A stretch of 41,412 nucleotides of DNA from a virus. Position numbers and translations under genes: made by a program. The stretch covers positions 1-41,412 of IMG/VR virus record IMGVR_UViG_3300046011_007859; one strand, given 5' to 3'. Below the pieces are notes generated by a model. The model was not told the origin of the DNA and ran no database searches. It worked only from the letters and a program-made list of their open reading frames with translations. This document shows positions 20,966-28,526 of this stretch, one piece after another (the first letter of the stretch is position 1; every line of letters starts with the position of its first letter).

Positions 20966-21939
20966 TGAACATTGCATTAATTGGACCCGGAATTCTCCCT
21001 ATCCCTCCAGATGGCTGGGGTGCGGTTGAAAGTTTAATCTGGGATTACTCTTTAGAACTCTCTGAATTGGGCCACGGTGGAATTATTACTAATACACAAG
21101 ATTGGGACGAAATTCTACACGATCTAAATTCTGACCATTTTGATTTTGCTCATCTCCATTATGATGTTTTTTATCCTTTGCTTGATAGAATAAAAAATGA
21201 AACAAAAATAAAAAAGATTGCGATGAGTAGTCATTATCCATATATTGATCAACCTCAGATGCATTGTCAGGATGGGTATGACAAGATTTTTGATTTTATT
21301 ATAAACAATAATCAATACTACATTTTTTGTATTTCTAAGAAGGATTATAATATATTTAAAGAAAATGGGGCCAACGAAGATCTTTTAATTTTATCAGAAA
21401 ATGGGGCCAATCATAAGAGGTTTAATTATACTGTAAATCCAAATAATACAACTAGGTCTTTATATCTAGGTCAAATTTATCATAGAAAAAAGCAATGGCT
21501 CTATCAAACAATCGATTGTATTGATTTTGTAGGAAAGATAATGGGCCAAACCCCATTTAACACTACCAAAAATTATCTAGGAGAATGGTCTGATGAATAC
21601 AAACGAGAGAATTTCACTCATTATGGTAATCTTGTTCTGTTGTCTGATGGTGAAAATGGAACTCCTTTGGTCGTTAAAGAAGCCATGATTAATGGCCTTG
21701 GTGTTGTAATATCAAAATACGCGGCCCATGACTTGACAGATGATCTTCCTTATGTTACAGTCATACCAGATGATAAGTTAAAAAACATTGATTATATAAA
21801 AGAAAAAATTGAAGAAAATAGAGAAGTTAGTCTTTCTATGAGAGATGAAATTCGGCAATATGCTATTGATAATTTTTCATGGGAAAGCCTTGTCAAACTA
21901 TACTCAAAAAATATAGAAAAATGCGAATTTGTATTTTAG
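20965..21939 (+). CDS. GT-B glycosyltransferase, GT4-like, paralog 1
   Basis: 324 residues. N-terminus IALIGPGILPIPPDGWGAVE with a Rossmann start, C-terminal half YLGEWSDE, LLSDGENGTPLVVKEAMINGL in the place of the GT4 E-x7-E motif. Paralog of the next gene (same GWGAVESLIWD start). Overlaps it by 19 bases. Confidence 0.8.
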   Translation: MNIALIGPGILPIPPDGWGAVESLIWDYSLELSELGHGGIITNTQDWDEILHDLNSDHFDFAHLHYDVFYPLLDRIKNETKIKKIAMSSHYPYIDQPQMHCQDGYDKIFDFIINNNQYYIFCISKKDYNIFKENGANEDLLILSENGANHKRFNYTVNPNNTTRSLYLGQIYHRKKQWLYQTIDCIDFVGKIMGQTPFNTTKNYLGEWSDEYKRENFTHYGNLVLLSDGENGTPLVVKEAMINGLGVVISKYAAHDLTDDLPYVTVIPDDKLKNIDYIKEKIEENREVSLSMRDEIRQYAIDNFSWESLVKLYSKNIEKCEFVF

Positions 21940-22871
21940 GTCCTAATTCTCCTATTCCTCCTACCGGTTGGGGAGCGGTTGAAAGTCTTATTTGGGATAT
22001 GAATAAAACTCTTATTCAAATGGGACATGAAGTAAAGATCATAAACATTGGAGATCCTATTCAGATCATTAAAGAAATCAATAACTTTAGACCTGATTTT
22101 GTTCACATTAATTATGATGATTGGATTCCAATTTATCCATATATTCAATATCCATGTGCGATAACGACTCATTTTGCATATATAACAAGACCAGAATTTA
22201 TGGGCGCATATAAGAAAAGAGTATTTGATTCTTTTTCTAATATAGTTCCTATTATATTTGGCCTTTCTAATGAAATAAACAATATTTATAATACTGTTTG
22301 TTCTATACCAGATTCAAAATTATTCTTAAATCCAAATGGTGTAAATTTTAAGGCTTTTGAAAAGACCAACAATCCAGGATTTCCAGATAGTTCAATTTAT
22401 CTTGCAAAAATAGATTCAAGAAAAAGGCAATATTTATTTCAATCTATCGAGTCTTTATTTTATGCTGGAAATATTGCTGATAATAGATTTGATAAATCAA
22501 AAAATTATCTTGGAGAATGGTCTAAAGAGCACCTTTACGAAAACCTTACTAATTATGGTAATCTGGTCTTATTATCTGACGGAGAGGCACATCCTCTGGT
22601 TTGTTTAGAGGCCTTTGCTGCTGGTCTAGGTGTTGTTATTTCCGAATGGGCTGCTGCCAATCTTAATTTATCTAAGGGCTTTATTACTGTAATACCTGAA
22701 GAAAAGATTTGTGATGTTAATTATGTTGAGCAAAAAATAATCGAAAATAGAGACTACTCTATTAAAAACCGCGAAGAAATTCTTGATTATGCAAAAGAAT
22801 TTGACTGGCAAGTAATTTTGGAAACCTACTATATACCAAATATAACAAAAGTGATCAATGGACAGAAATAA
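21921..22871 (+). CDS. GT-B glycosyltransferase, GT4-like, paralog 2
   Basis: 316 residues from ATG 21921 (aligns with the paralog start; the 14-residue extension to 21879 is not conserved). PPTGWGAVESLIWDMNK and YLGEWSKE, LLSDGEAHPLVCLEAFAAGLG. The two genes probably arose by tandem duplication and add different or repeated sugars. Confidence 0.8.
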   Translation: MRICILGPNSPIPPTGWGAVESLIWDMNKTLIQMGHEVKIINIGDPIQIIKEINNFRPDFVHINYDDWIPIYPYIQYPCAITTHFAYITRPEFMGAYKKRVFDSFSNIVPIIFGLSNEINNIYNTVCSIPDSKLFLNPNGVNFKAFEKTNNPGFPDSSIYLAKIDSRKRQYLFQSIESLFYAGNIADNRFDKSKNYLGEWSKEHLYENLTNYGNLVLLSDGEAHPLVCLEAFAAGLGVVISEWAAANLNLSKGFITVIPEEKICDVNYVEQKIIENRDYSIKNREEILDYAKEFDWQVILETYYIPNITKVINGQK

Positions 22872-23646
22872 ATCAGTTTATAAACTTCATAATTTTGGCC
22901 CGGTCTATTACATCAATTTAGACGACCAACCAGAAAGACGCGAGTTTATGGAGTCCCAGTTTAAGTACTGGGAAATAGAAAATTATACAAGAATTTCTGC
23001 TTATGATGGGCGCAATGATGATCTAGGTGACATTATCAAAGGAAAGTATCCCGATAACGTCACACCAGCCGAGATCGGATGTTTGACGAGTCATCTAAAG
23101 GCCATTAAGTACTGGTATGATAATAGTGATAGTCCTTATGCGGTTTTTATGGAAGATGATTGCGTAATTATTGCTAATTGTTGGAATTTTACTTGGCAGG
23201 AGTTTTTATCTAGAGTAAATTACGCATGGGATGGATTGCAATTAGCTATAATCTGCACCGGAGATCTTCATTTGCAAATTCACAAACATCAAATGAATGA
23301 ATTTTCTACTGCCTGTTATGCCATAACAAGACGATACGCAAAAAAATTGATTGATCTTCACTGTAGAGACGGTAAATATAAACTAGATCAAGATATTCGA
23401 CCAAGAGCCGTAGCAGATGATTTGATTTATGGCGCAGGAGCAGTTTTTTCGGTTCCTTTATTTTTATATAATTTAAAATTGGGTTCTACTATACATGAGG
23501 ACCATGTGGAAACATTCCATAAAAATTCTTATGAGGGTCTAAAGGCCTTCTGGGAAAATAAGGGTTCCGAATTATCTGTGGAACAAATTACGAATTATAA
23601 TCCTTATTTCAACAGCGTCATCGGGTCTTCTGGTCAGGGGGGTTGA
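22858..23646 (+). CDS. GT25 family glycosyltransferase
   Basis: 262 residues. GT25 features: YYINLDDQPERREFM (~17-31), GCLTSHLKAIKYW (~77-89) and FMEDDC (~99-104). GT25 members add beta-linked galactose/glucose to LPS core sugars. Last gene of the glycan operon; its stop is inside the next promoter. Confidence 0.88.
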   Translation: MDRNKSVYKLHNFGPVYYINLDDQPERREFMESQFKYWEIENYTRISAYDGRNDDLGDIIKGKYPDNVTPAEIGCLTSHLKAIKYWYDNSDSPYAVFMEDDCVIIANCWNFTWQEFLSRVNYAWDGLQLAIICTGDLHLQIHKHQMNEFSTACYAITRRYAKKLIDLHCRDGKYKLDQDIRPRAVADDLIYGAGAVFSVPLFLYNLKLGSTIHEDHVETFHKNSYEGLKAFWENKGSELSVEQITNYNPYFNSVIGSSGQGG

Positions 23647-23720
23647 CAGATCGACAGGCCCGTGCTATCGTAGTGACTTCACCTGAGTCCTAAATACTTC
23701 CTCGTTATGAATCAGGTGAA
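23643..23720 (+). promoter_or_regulatory. Sigma70-type promoter plus inverted repeat enclosing a late promoter
   Basis: -35 TTGACA (23643-23648) and extended -10 TGCTATCGT (TATCGT 23666-23671), 17-bp spacer; predicted start 23678 is the first base of TTCACCTGA (23678-23686), which pairs perfectly with TCAGGTGAA (23712-23720). A late-type CCTAAATA lies in the loop at 23689-23696, so late RNA lacks the 5' arm. Confidence 0.65.
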
Positions 23721-23795
23721 ATAGAGCCAGAGATGTTGCCTTTAGAACAGGTAATGCCACAACATCAATCTGGATGTCGAATTCAATTAAAATTA

Positions 23796-24269
23796 ATGCT
23801 TTTTTCTAAAAAAATTCTAACGACTGTAGCCTGTGGTGCAATTGGGGCCACTATTTTTGCTCCTATTGAATCTCAGGCCATTTCTGTATCTCAATTTGTT
23901 GACCCATCAGTTAATACAAAAACCGAATGGGAAACTAAATTTGAGCAGAAATTTCCCAATTATAAGATGCCATTGGCGAGTGTTTATCGTGGGGAAGCAT
24001 CATTTTATGGGCCAGGGTTTTATGGTAATAGAACCGCAAATGGTGAAATTTATAGACCAGGTACTATGACTGCTGCACATAAAACACTTCCGTTCGGAAC
24101 TCGTGTACAAGTTACGAATTTGAATAATGGGAGATCAGTAACCGTAAGAATTAATGACAGAGGACCATTTGTTGGAGGGCGGATCATTGATCTTTCCGAA
24201 ACAGCCGCAGATGCAATTGGGATGAGAAATTCTGGGGTTGCTCCTGTAAAGATCCAAATCCTAAATTAA
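23796..24269 (+). CDS. RlpA-like double-psi beta-barrel protein with signal peptide
   Basis: 157 residues from ATG 23796. N-terminal signal peptide (MLFSKKILTTVACGAIGATI, cleavage likely after ESQA). C-terminal RlpA barrel: GEASFYGPGFYGNRTANGE, TAAHKTLPFGTRVQVTNL, VRINDRGPF, IIDLS. RlpA proteins cut or bind glycan strands. Exported by the host it could act on peptidoglycan. An upstream in-frame ATG at 23733 would make an unusually long signal n-region, so the shorter start is preferred. Confidence 0.85.
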   Translation: MLFSKKILTTVACGAIGATIFAPIESQAISVSQFVDPSVNTKTEWETKFEQKFPNYKMPLASVYRGEASFYGPGFYGNRTANGEIYRPGTMTAAHKTLPFGTRVQVTNLNNGRSVTVRINDRGPFVGGRIIDLSETAADAIGMRNSGVAPVKIQILN

Positions 24270-24273
24270 GGCC

Positions 24274-24720
24274 ATGGTCCCGACAGTAGAGGAAGTGCGT
24301 TTTGTTGAACCAAACTTTGAAGAAGTTTTTATTCAAAACCAAAACGCATTCAATAAGTACAATGGTCGAAGGAACAATTGTTCTAATACAGTAAGGAAAT
24401 TTCTTTCCTTGCTAGGTATAAATACCGACAGAGTTACGGCCTGGGCCGACACGGTTCGTAACCTTGGCAAAATTATCTACAACCCTAATCAATTGCAAAA
24501 GGGTGATATTGTGGCCATGGGGATTCCCGGCGATACTTTTCATGTCGGTGTTTATTTTGGAGACGGGAAAGTTCTCCATCAATCGGCAATGAGGGGTTAT
24601 AAGGTCGGAGTCTTCAATGACATTAATGCCTTTATTAATTATCATCGAGGATTTTATATTGTAAGGCCCTTCATAAATATCCTGGAAAATCAGTTTTTTG
24701 TTTTTCCAGAAATGGTCTAA
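24274..24720 (+). CDS. NlpC/P60-like cysteine peptidase-like protein
   Basis: 148 residues. NNCSNTVRKFL (~34-44) gives the candidate Cys; LQKGDIVAMG..FHVGVYFGDGKVLHQS (~75-108) gives the His and the usual strand order. Such domains cut peptidoglycan peptides. No signal peptide visible. It lies 4 bases after the RlpA-like gene, so both may work on the wall in one step. Active-site assignment is by eye. Confidence 0.7.
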   Translation: MVPTVEEVRFVEPNFEEVFIQNQNAFNKYNGRRNNCSNTVRKFLSLLGINTDRVTAWADTVRNLGKIIYNPNQLQKGDIVAMGIPGDTFHVGVYFGDGKVLHQSAMRGYKVGVFNDINAFINYHRGFYIVRPFINILENQFFVFPEMV

Positions 24721-24730
24721 AATTAAAGGG

Positions 24731-24805
24731 ATCTAGTTAGGTGCTAACTCAGATTTAAACGACTCGACGCCTCCCGCTGCAGAAAGCGTATCCATTAGGT
24801 CGGCG
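24731..24805 (+). promoter_or_regulatory. Structured 5' leader of hli
   Basis: Hairpin ATCT-AGTTAG/CTAACT-C-AGAT (24731-24754, loop GTG, one bulge), then CGCT/AGCG (24775-24778/24785-24788, loop GCAGAA) inside CGCC/GGCG (24768-24771/24802-24805). The region is more GC-rich than neighbours. It could be a terminator plus attenuator or an unclassified cis-RNA controlling hli. It does not match the glutamine riboswitch consensus as I remember it. Confidence 0.45.
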
Positions 24806-24846
24806 CCCATAAACGTTCACATTCATTCATTATAGGAGACATTAAA

Positions 24847-24969
24847 ATGAACAAATTTGGTTTTACACAATTCAGCGAAGTTCTCAACGGAAGATTGGCG
24901 ATGATTGGTCTGGTAGCTGCGCTCGGGGCCTATGCCATGACCGGGCAAATTATTCCAGGTGTGTTTTGA
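24847..24969 (+). CDS. hli: High-light-inducible protein (HLIP)
   Basis: 40 residues with RBS GGAG. Core LNGRLAMIGLVAALGAYAMT is the single chlorophyll a/b-binding-type helix ExxNGRxAMxG of HLIPs/ELIPs. Phage-encoded HLIPs are thought to protect the host photosystem during infection. This is a direct marker of a cyanobacterial host. Next gene starts 1 base after the stop. Confidence 0.95.
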   Translation: MNKFGFTQFSEVLNGRLAMIGLVAALGAYAMTGQIIPGVF

Positions 24970-24970
24970 A

Positions 24971-25129
24971 ATGGGTGAAGTTATTTATATAGCGGCATTG
25001 TCATCATCTATAGTGGTGTCGTCGCTGATAATTTTAAAGGCGGTTTTCTCAAGAGAGCCAGTCCCCAGCCCTTTGATATTAGCATCTCTAGTACTTACGA
25101 CGATTTTAGTTTTAATGAAGTTTCTTTGA
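24971..25129 (+). CDS. Small two-helix membrane protein
   Basis: 52 residues with two hydrophobic segments (~5-24 and ~35-51). It directly follows hli, probably cotranscribed, and ends before a strong terminator. It might be a membrane partner of the photosystem or a holin-like protein; no family recognised. Confidence 0.6.
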   Translation: MGEVIYIAALSSSIVVSSLIILKAVFSREPVPSPLILASLVLTTILVLMKFL

Positions 25130-25144
25130 GACTTATTAAAAACA

Positions 25145-25165
25145 GGGGCCTTGTGCCCCTTTTTT
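25145..25165 (+). terminator. Intrinsic terminator after hli unit
   Basis: GGGGC (25145-25149)/GCCCC (25155-25159), A25144-T25160 extension, followed by TTTTTT. Clear rho-independent terminator. Confidence 0.9.
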
Positions 25166-25193
25166 CTAAATAGAACAACTAGATTAAAAAATA

Positions 25194-25418
25194 ATGGGTG
25201 GATTCATTTCTGATTGTGGTAATTACGGTGTTTTTAGGTTTGGAAAGAAACAATGGATGGTGGTTTATCGCGGCCAACAGCTAGACGTTTTCAATACCAT
25301 TCCTCAATGTAGGAAGTGCATTAAAGAACATAGTGCCAATTTAGAAACTGTCACATCTAAACCGACTCCTAGTAAAAATACTGTTAAAATAAAACCACGT
25401 TCCAAGAGAACCAAATGA
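25194..25418 (+). CDS. Small basic hypothetical protein
   Basis: 74 residues; N-terminal YGVFRFGKKQWMVVYRG strand pair, CRKC motif (~39-42), then a Lys/Arg/Thr-rich tail (KPRSKRTK). The tail could bind nucleic acid. Stop overlaps the next start (ATGA). Confidence 0.6.
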   Translation: MGGFISDCGNYGVFRFGKKQWMVVYRGQQLDVFNTIPQCRKCIKEHSANLETVTSKPTPSKNTVKIKPRSKRTK

Positions 25419-25726
25419 TTTCAACAAAAGTTAGGCTACAGCTAGAGGAGATTTGTAATCGAATCGAAAATAAACAACACGTTTCTTTTCCTGATATGGT
25501 CCTGATTGAAAAATGGTCTAGGGCCAACCGATCAGTGTATGATATGCTCCAGAAGGCCCGCAGGAGGGCCATTCAGGGACCTGTAGAAGAAGGAAGTCTA
25601 GATGACTTCCTGGATCAAATGAATCTAGGAAATCCGGATCCTTCTAGCCATATTACTGGACAAAGTAGCATCGATGACCTGGCTGATTTTTTCAAAAACG
25701 ACAATGACCATATGAGACGAGATTAA
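25415..25726 (+). CDS. Helical hypothetical protein
   Basis: 103 residues, ATG overlapping the upstream stop. Arg-rich helix KWSRANRSVYDMLQKARRRA followed by an acidic C-terminal part (GSLDDFLDQMN, DDLADFFKND). Possibly nucleic-acid binding; unknown. Coupled to the next gene (TAATG). Confidence 0.65.
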   Translation: MISTKVRLQLEEICNRIENKQHVSFPDMVLIEKWSRANRSVYDMLQKARRRAIQGPVEEGSLDDFLDQMNLGNPDPSSHITGQSSIDDLADFFKNDNDHMRRD

Positions 25727-25977
25727 TGTTTTTAAATCCTTATTACTCTGGTCTACTTTTTATCTTTTTCATCCTGGCCGCCATGATGCTTATTGATAAA
25801 AACGTGGCCGACTATTTTATTTTGGTTCTCAGGATTGCCAAAATAACCCTTGAACGTTATATTTGGATGATCCGCTTCCACCCTAAAAACCCAATCACAA
25901 ATTTTATTATGAAAAGGCGATATGCTAAAATTGCAAAAGAACTCCACCAAGATCTGAATAATGGACGAAAAATTTGA
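25726..25977 (+). CDS. Small membrane protein
   Basis: 83 residues; N-terminal hydrophobic segment (~8-24, SGLLFIFFILAAMMLI), a second hydrophobic stretch (~28-40), then a basic helix (IMKRRYAKIAKELHQ). Overlaps both neighbours. Unknown function. Confidence 0.6.
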   Translation: MFLNPYYSGLLFIFFILAAMMLIDKNVADYFILVLRIAKITLERYIWMIRFHPKNPITNFIMKRRYAKIAKELHQDLNNGRKI

Positions 25978-26536
25978 TTTATCATCCTTACAAACAAGGA
26001 TTAATGACATCAAGAAAGATGGTCAGGAATCTGCCGATTTCACCATTGAATATCTTGAGTGTCTTATGAGGCGACATGATTTATGCCAGTCAATTCCGGA
26101 TGATTATGAACTTGAAGGGGTTCCAGAAACAATTTTTGAATCCATTAGAAAGGAAGAGGTTCCGAGTAAAGAAGAAATTCTACTGATGGATACTGATACC
26201 CAGAACTTCTTTCTTTTTGAAATGATCTGGATCTGTGGAATGACGGCAATCGGGTATTATACTTCTGATGAGGAACTTGAAGAGGGTGAACCAGGAACAT
26301 TAGATTCCATTTTGGCAATGTCAAGTGTTTCTCCGGGTCATTGGAGCGCCTGTTATTTGATTGCTGTCCTGGCCCTTCTTATGGCCAGGGTTCCGTCAGA
26401 AGACATGATCGCGGCTATTACTGATAATTTTTCAGACTCACCTGAACAAATTCAGACTAATATGAATCATTTTATTGAATTCTCGGCCTCGGTTCTTTTT
26501 AGACACACTGAGGATATTGTTTATCACGATGAGTAG
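25961..26536 (+). CDS. Conserved cyanophage hypothetical protein
   Basis: 191 residues, acidic and helical. Contains LMRRHDLCQSIPDDYEL and a hydrophobic helical stretch SACYLIAVLALLMARV. Appears as a conserved cyanophage protein; function unknown. Overlaps upstream gene by 17 and downstream by 8 bases. Confidence 0.65.
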   Translation: MDEKFDLSSLQTRINDIKKDGQESADFTIEYLECLMRRHDLCQSIPDDYELEGVPETIFESIRKEEVPSKEEILLMDTDTQNFFLFEMIWICGMTAIGYYTSDEELEEGEPGTLDSILAMSSVSPGHWSACYLIAVLALLMARVPSEDMIAAITDNFSDSPEQIQTNMNHFIEFSASVLFRHTEDIVYHDE

Positions 26537-26675
26537 TCTGGATCCAACGACCCCATGGTATGAATTCTTGAGTTATTGTGAGTGCTGTTATTCTTTAGGG
26601 GTTACTCCTTCAGTTTGGCGATTTGTTCGCTACAATCAATACTTCAAAAATGAATTCAAAGAAACAAAAACCTGA
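26529..26675 (+). CDS. Short hypothetical protein
   Basis: 48 residues from ATG 26529 inside the end of the previous gene. Contains YEFLSYCECCYSLGVTPSVW, three cysteines and several aromatics. A longer frame from 26475 exists but ATG 26529 fits the overlap pattern of the run. Unknown. Confidence 0.55.
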   Translation: MSSLDPTTPWYEFLSYCECCYSLGVTPSVWRFVRYNQYFKNEFKETKT

Positions 26676-26868
26676 ACAAGTTAGTCTAGAACTTCCTCCT
26701 TTCCACATTGCATTTCCAATAACCCTAAAATACAATGATCGAGGAGTAGAAAAGGTTTGTTACTTTTCTTGTAAGGAGCATTTACAATCCCACATCACAA
26801 GATACAAACTCAAAAAAGACCAAGTAACCATTACAAAAACAGGAGAAAAAAATCATGGCACTATCTGA
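26650..26868 (+). CDS. Small hypothetical protein
   Basis: 72 residues from ATG 26650. PPFHIAFPITLKYNDRGVEK then YFSCKEHLQSHITRYKL; strands followed by a Lys/His-rich part that might bind zinc (C..H..H). Function unknown. Overlaps both neighbours. Confidence 0.55.
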   Translation: MNSKKQKPEQVSLELPPFHIAFPITLKYNDRGVEKVCYFSCKEHLQSHITRYKLKKDQVTITKTGEKNHGTI

Positions 26869-27079
26869 AAAAGTAGAAGACAAACTAAAAGAGGCCGAAG
26901 GGGTTCTTCGGGATTCTCTGTACTGGGCAGCCAAAAACGAAAAGCCTGGGACTATTCACACTATTTCCAAAATCATCAACGAGCTTGACCATATGATTAA
27001 GATGGACAAGATCAATGACAAGATGGAAGACCTGATGAAAAAACAAGGCGGCGACATGTTTGGAGGCCTGTTTGGATGA
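26855..27079 (+). CDS. Conserved small helical protein
   Basis: 74 residues; RBS GGAGAA. Helical (SEKVEDKLKEAEGVLRDSLY), ending GGDMFGGLFG. Its stop overlaps the next ATG (ATGA). Unknown function; looks like a conserved cyanophage protein. Confidence 0.65.
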   Translation: MALSEKVEDKLKEAEGVLRDSLYWAAKNEKPGTIHTISKIINELDHMIKMDKINDKMEDLMKKQGGDMFGGLFG

Positions 27080-27252
27080 TTAATCACCTCACCGAATCCG
27101 AGCAAGAAGAGCTTATCGCCTTGAAAAGGGCCATTAACGACAATGTGTCCTCGGTCCATTATGATAAAATGGAACGCTTTACTGAATTGCTTGTCAAGAC
27201 TCTTTCTGGCAAAGGGGCCGGTGAGATGTTTATGGATCCGACAAATTTCTAA
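27076..27252 (+). CDS. Short hypothetical protein
   Basis: 58 residues from the overlapping ATG. Helical, with a GKGAGEMFMDP end that recalls the end of the preceding gene (GGDMFGG). Stop lies in a late-type promoter. Confidence 0.6.
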   Translation: MINHLTESEQEELIALKRAINDNVSSVHYDKMERFTELLVKTLSGKGAGEMFMDPTNF

Positions 27253-27269
27253 ATACTCTAAAAGAGTAT
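27248..27269 (+). promoter_or_regulatory. Late-type promoter with hairpin
   Basis: TCTAAATA (27248-27255) overlaps a perfect 7-bp hairpin ATACTCT (27253-27259)/AGAGTAT (27263-27269), loop AAA. Predicted late start ~27261 lies in the loop; the 3' arm carries AGAG, 9 bases before ATG 27276. Confidence 0.5.
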
Positions 27270-27275
27270 AAAGAA

Positions 27276-27515
27276 ATGAAAACATACGGCCAGTTTTTAG
27301 AACAGACTTCTATTGCCGATAGGCAACGTCTAGAGCGTGAACAAAGGCAGGCAATGCTAGACCAACAGGCCAAAGAGAGGGAAAAAGAAAGGGAAGACAG
27401 GGCGGCCCAACTAAAGGCCGAACAAGAAGAAAGAGAGGCCGAAAGAGAAAGAGTTCAAAAAGAGCGCGAAGATGCGGCTCTTAGACAAAAACTACAAAGA
27501 CTAGAACAGCAATGA
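27276..27515 (+). CDS. Coiled-coil protein
   Basis: 79 residues, almost one continuous charged coiled coil (REQRQAMLDQQAKEREKERE), Glu/Arg/Gln-rich. Overlaps the glutaredoxin start (ATGA). Possibly a scaffold or bridging protein; unknown. Confidence 0.65.
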   Translation: MKTYGQFLEQTSIADRQRLEREQRQAMLDQQAKEREKEREDRAAQLKAEQEEREAERERVQKEREDAALRQKLQRLEQQ

Positions 27516-27748
27516 AATTTACCATTTATTCAAAACACGGTTGTCCATACTGTGATAAAATTAAGTCTGTGATGTTCACGTATAACTTTGAACATACTGT
27601 TTACACCCTTGACGAGGATTTTAGTCGTCAACAATTTATTGATAATTTTGGTCCGGACTCAACTTTTCCTCAGGTTATTCTCAATGATCAAAAACTCGGC
27701 GGGTGCGTCGATACGGTTAAATACTTAAGGGAGAATAATCTTGTTTAA
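27512..27748 (+). CDS. Glutaredoxin
   Basis: 78 residues with a CPYC active site (Cys11, Cys14), cis-Pro motif TFPQV and GGCVD near the C-terminus. Phage glutaredoxins reduce ribonucleotide reductase or other disulfides for dNTP supply. Translationally coupled at both ends (ATGA, TAATG). Confidence 0.92.
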   Translation: MKFTIYSKHGCPYCDKIKSVMFTYNFEHTVYTLDEDFSRQQFIDNFGPDSTFPQVILNDQKLGGCVDTVKYLRENNLV

Positions 27749-28098
27749 TGGAAGAAACTTTCTATGATGTTGAACGGGCCATAGATTTTGCCTTTAAAGA
27801 AAAGAAGTTCGTTATGAACTTTTATTCGTACCTTAAGGTAAAAAATGCCCGAAGAATCGACGCCCAGGACTTTAAAAAGAGTAATGTGGCAACAAATATA
27901 AGAACCCTGGCCGAAGAATTAAATTTGTATCTCCAAGGAGGTCAGTCCGAGGATGCCAAACAATTAAGGGAGGCTTATGGTCACTTATCAAAACCAGAGG
28001 CTAGGAAAATTATGAATTATATTTTAGGTTTTATTTCTGACTGTGATGTTTATATAAAAGAAAAGAATGCCAGAAAATCCAAACGAAAACCTAAATAG
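27748..28098 (+). CDS. Conserved cyanophage hypothetical protein
   Basis: 116 residues, basic and helical: ERAIDFAFKEKKFVMNFYSY, LSKPEARKIMNYILGF and a Lys/Arg tail (ARKSKRKPK). Probably soluble and nucleic-acid interacting; function unknown. Confidence 0.65.
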   Translation: MEETFYDVERAIDFAFKEKKFVMNFYSYLKVKNARRIDAQDFKKSNVATNIRTLAEELNLYLQGGQSEDAKQLREAYGHLSKPEARKIMNYILGFISDCDVYIKEKNARKSKRKPK

Positions 28099-28285
28099 TA
28101 AAAGAAATCGGGGATTCGATTGGATGCTTGATTCAAAAAGTAATAATAAGCAGGAGGAACACTTTTTCAATTTTAACTTGCAGAAGTCTGTTTCTCTTTT
28201 CTCTAGAAGATTTCAGTTTTCTGTAAGTCTGACCGGAACCAAATCTAAGGAGAAAACAGATGTATTCAATAGCAATTTTCATTAG
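28067..28285 (+). CDS. Overlapping small ORF
   Basis: 72 residues overlapping both neighbours by 32 and 26 bases. NFNLQKSVSLFSRRFQFSVS gives an amphipathic/strand region. No family; the non-overlapped part fills a gap that would otherwise be 160 bases long, which supports it. Confidence 0.45.
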   Translation: MPENPNENLNSKRNRGFDWMLDSKSNNKQEEHFFNFNLQKSVSLFSRRFQFSVSLTGTKSKEKTDVFNSNFH

Positions 28286-28526
28286 TGTCATTTTAGTATT
28301 ATTGCTTTTTGTGGTCGGGGCGATTGTTGGTTGGATCGCTTCACATTATATGAACAATAAAGAACCAGACCAGCCTTTTATCCATCCCGAATTTCTAGAT
28401 GCTTCCGGAAATATTTTACCAGACGAAATTATTGCACTAAGATTTACACCAAAACTTGACATACATGAGGACTATTTCGATGACACAGACTGCGACGGCG
28501 AAGAAGCCCAAGACTACACAAGTTGA
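28260..28526 (+). CDS. Single-span membrane protein
   Basis: 88 residues; RBS AAGGAG. N-terminal transmembrane helix (~4-28, IAIFISVILVLLLFVVGAIV), then an acidic soluble tail ending DCDGEEAQDYTS. Cyanophage genomes often have such a protein here; function unknown. Confidence 0.65.
   Translation: MYSIAIFISVILVLLLFVVGAIVGWIASHYMNNKEPDQPFIHPEFLDASGNILPDEIIALRFTPKLDIHEDYFDDTDCDGEEAQDYTS

Noticed and set aside
24731-24820. Glutamine riboswitch (glnA/downstream-peptide type) before hli
   Set aside because: Only a CGTTCA-like fragment agrees; the conserved core I remember is missing.
26475-26528. N-terminal extension of the small ORF ending at 26675
   Set aside because: It would overlap the previous gene by 60 bases; ATG 26529 follows the local short-overlap pattern.
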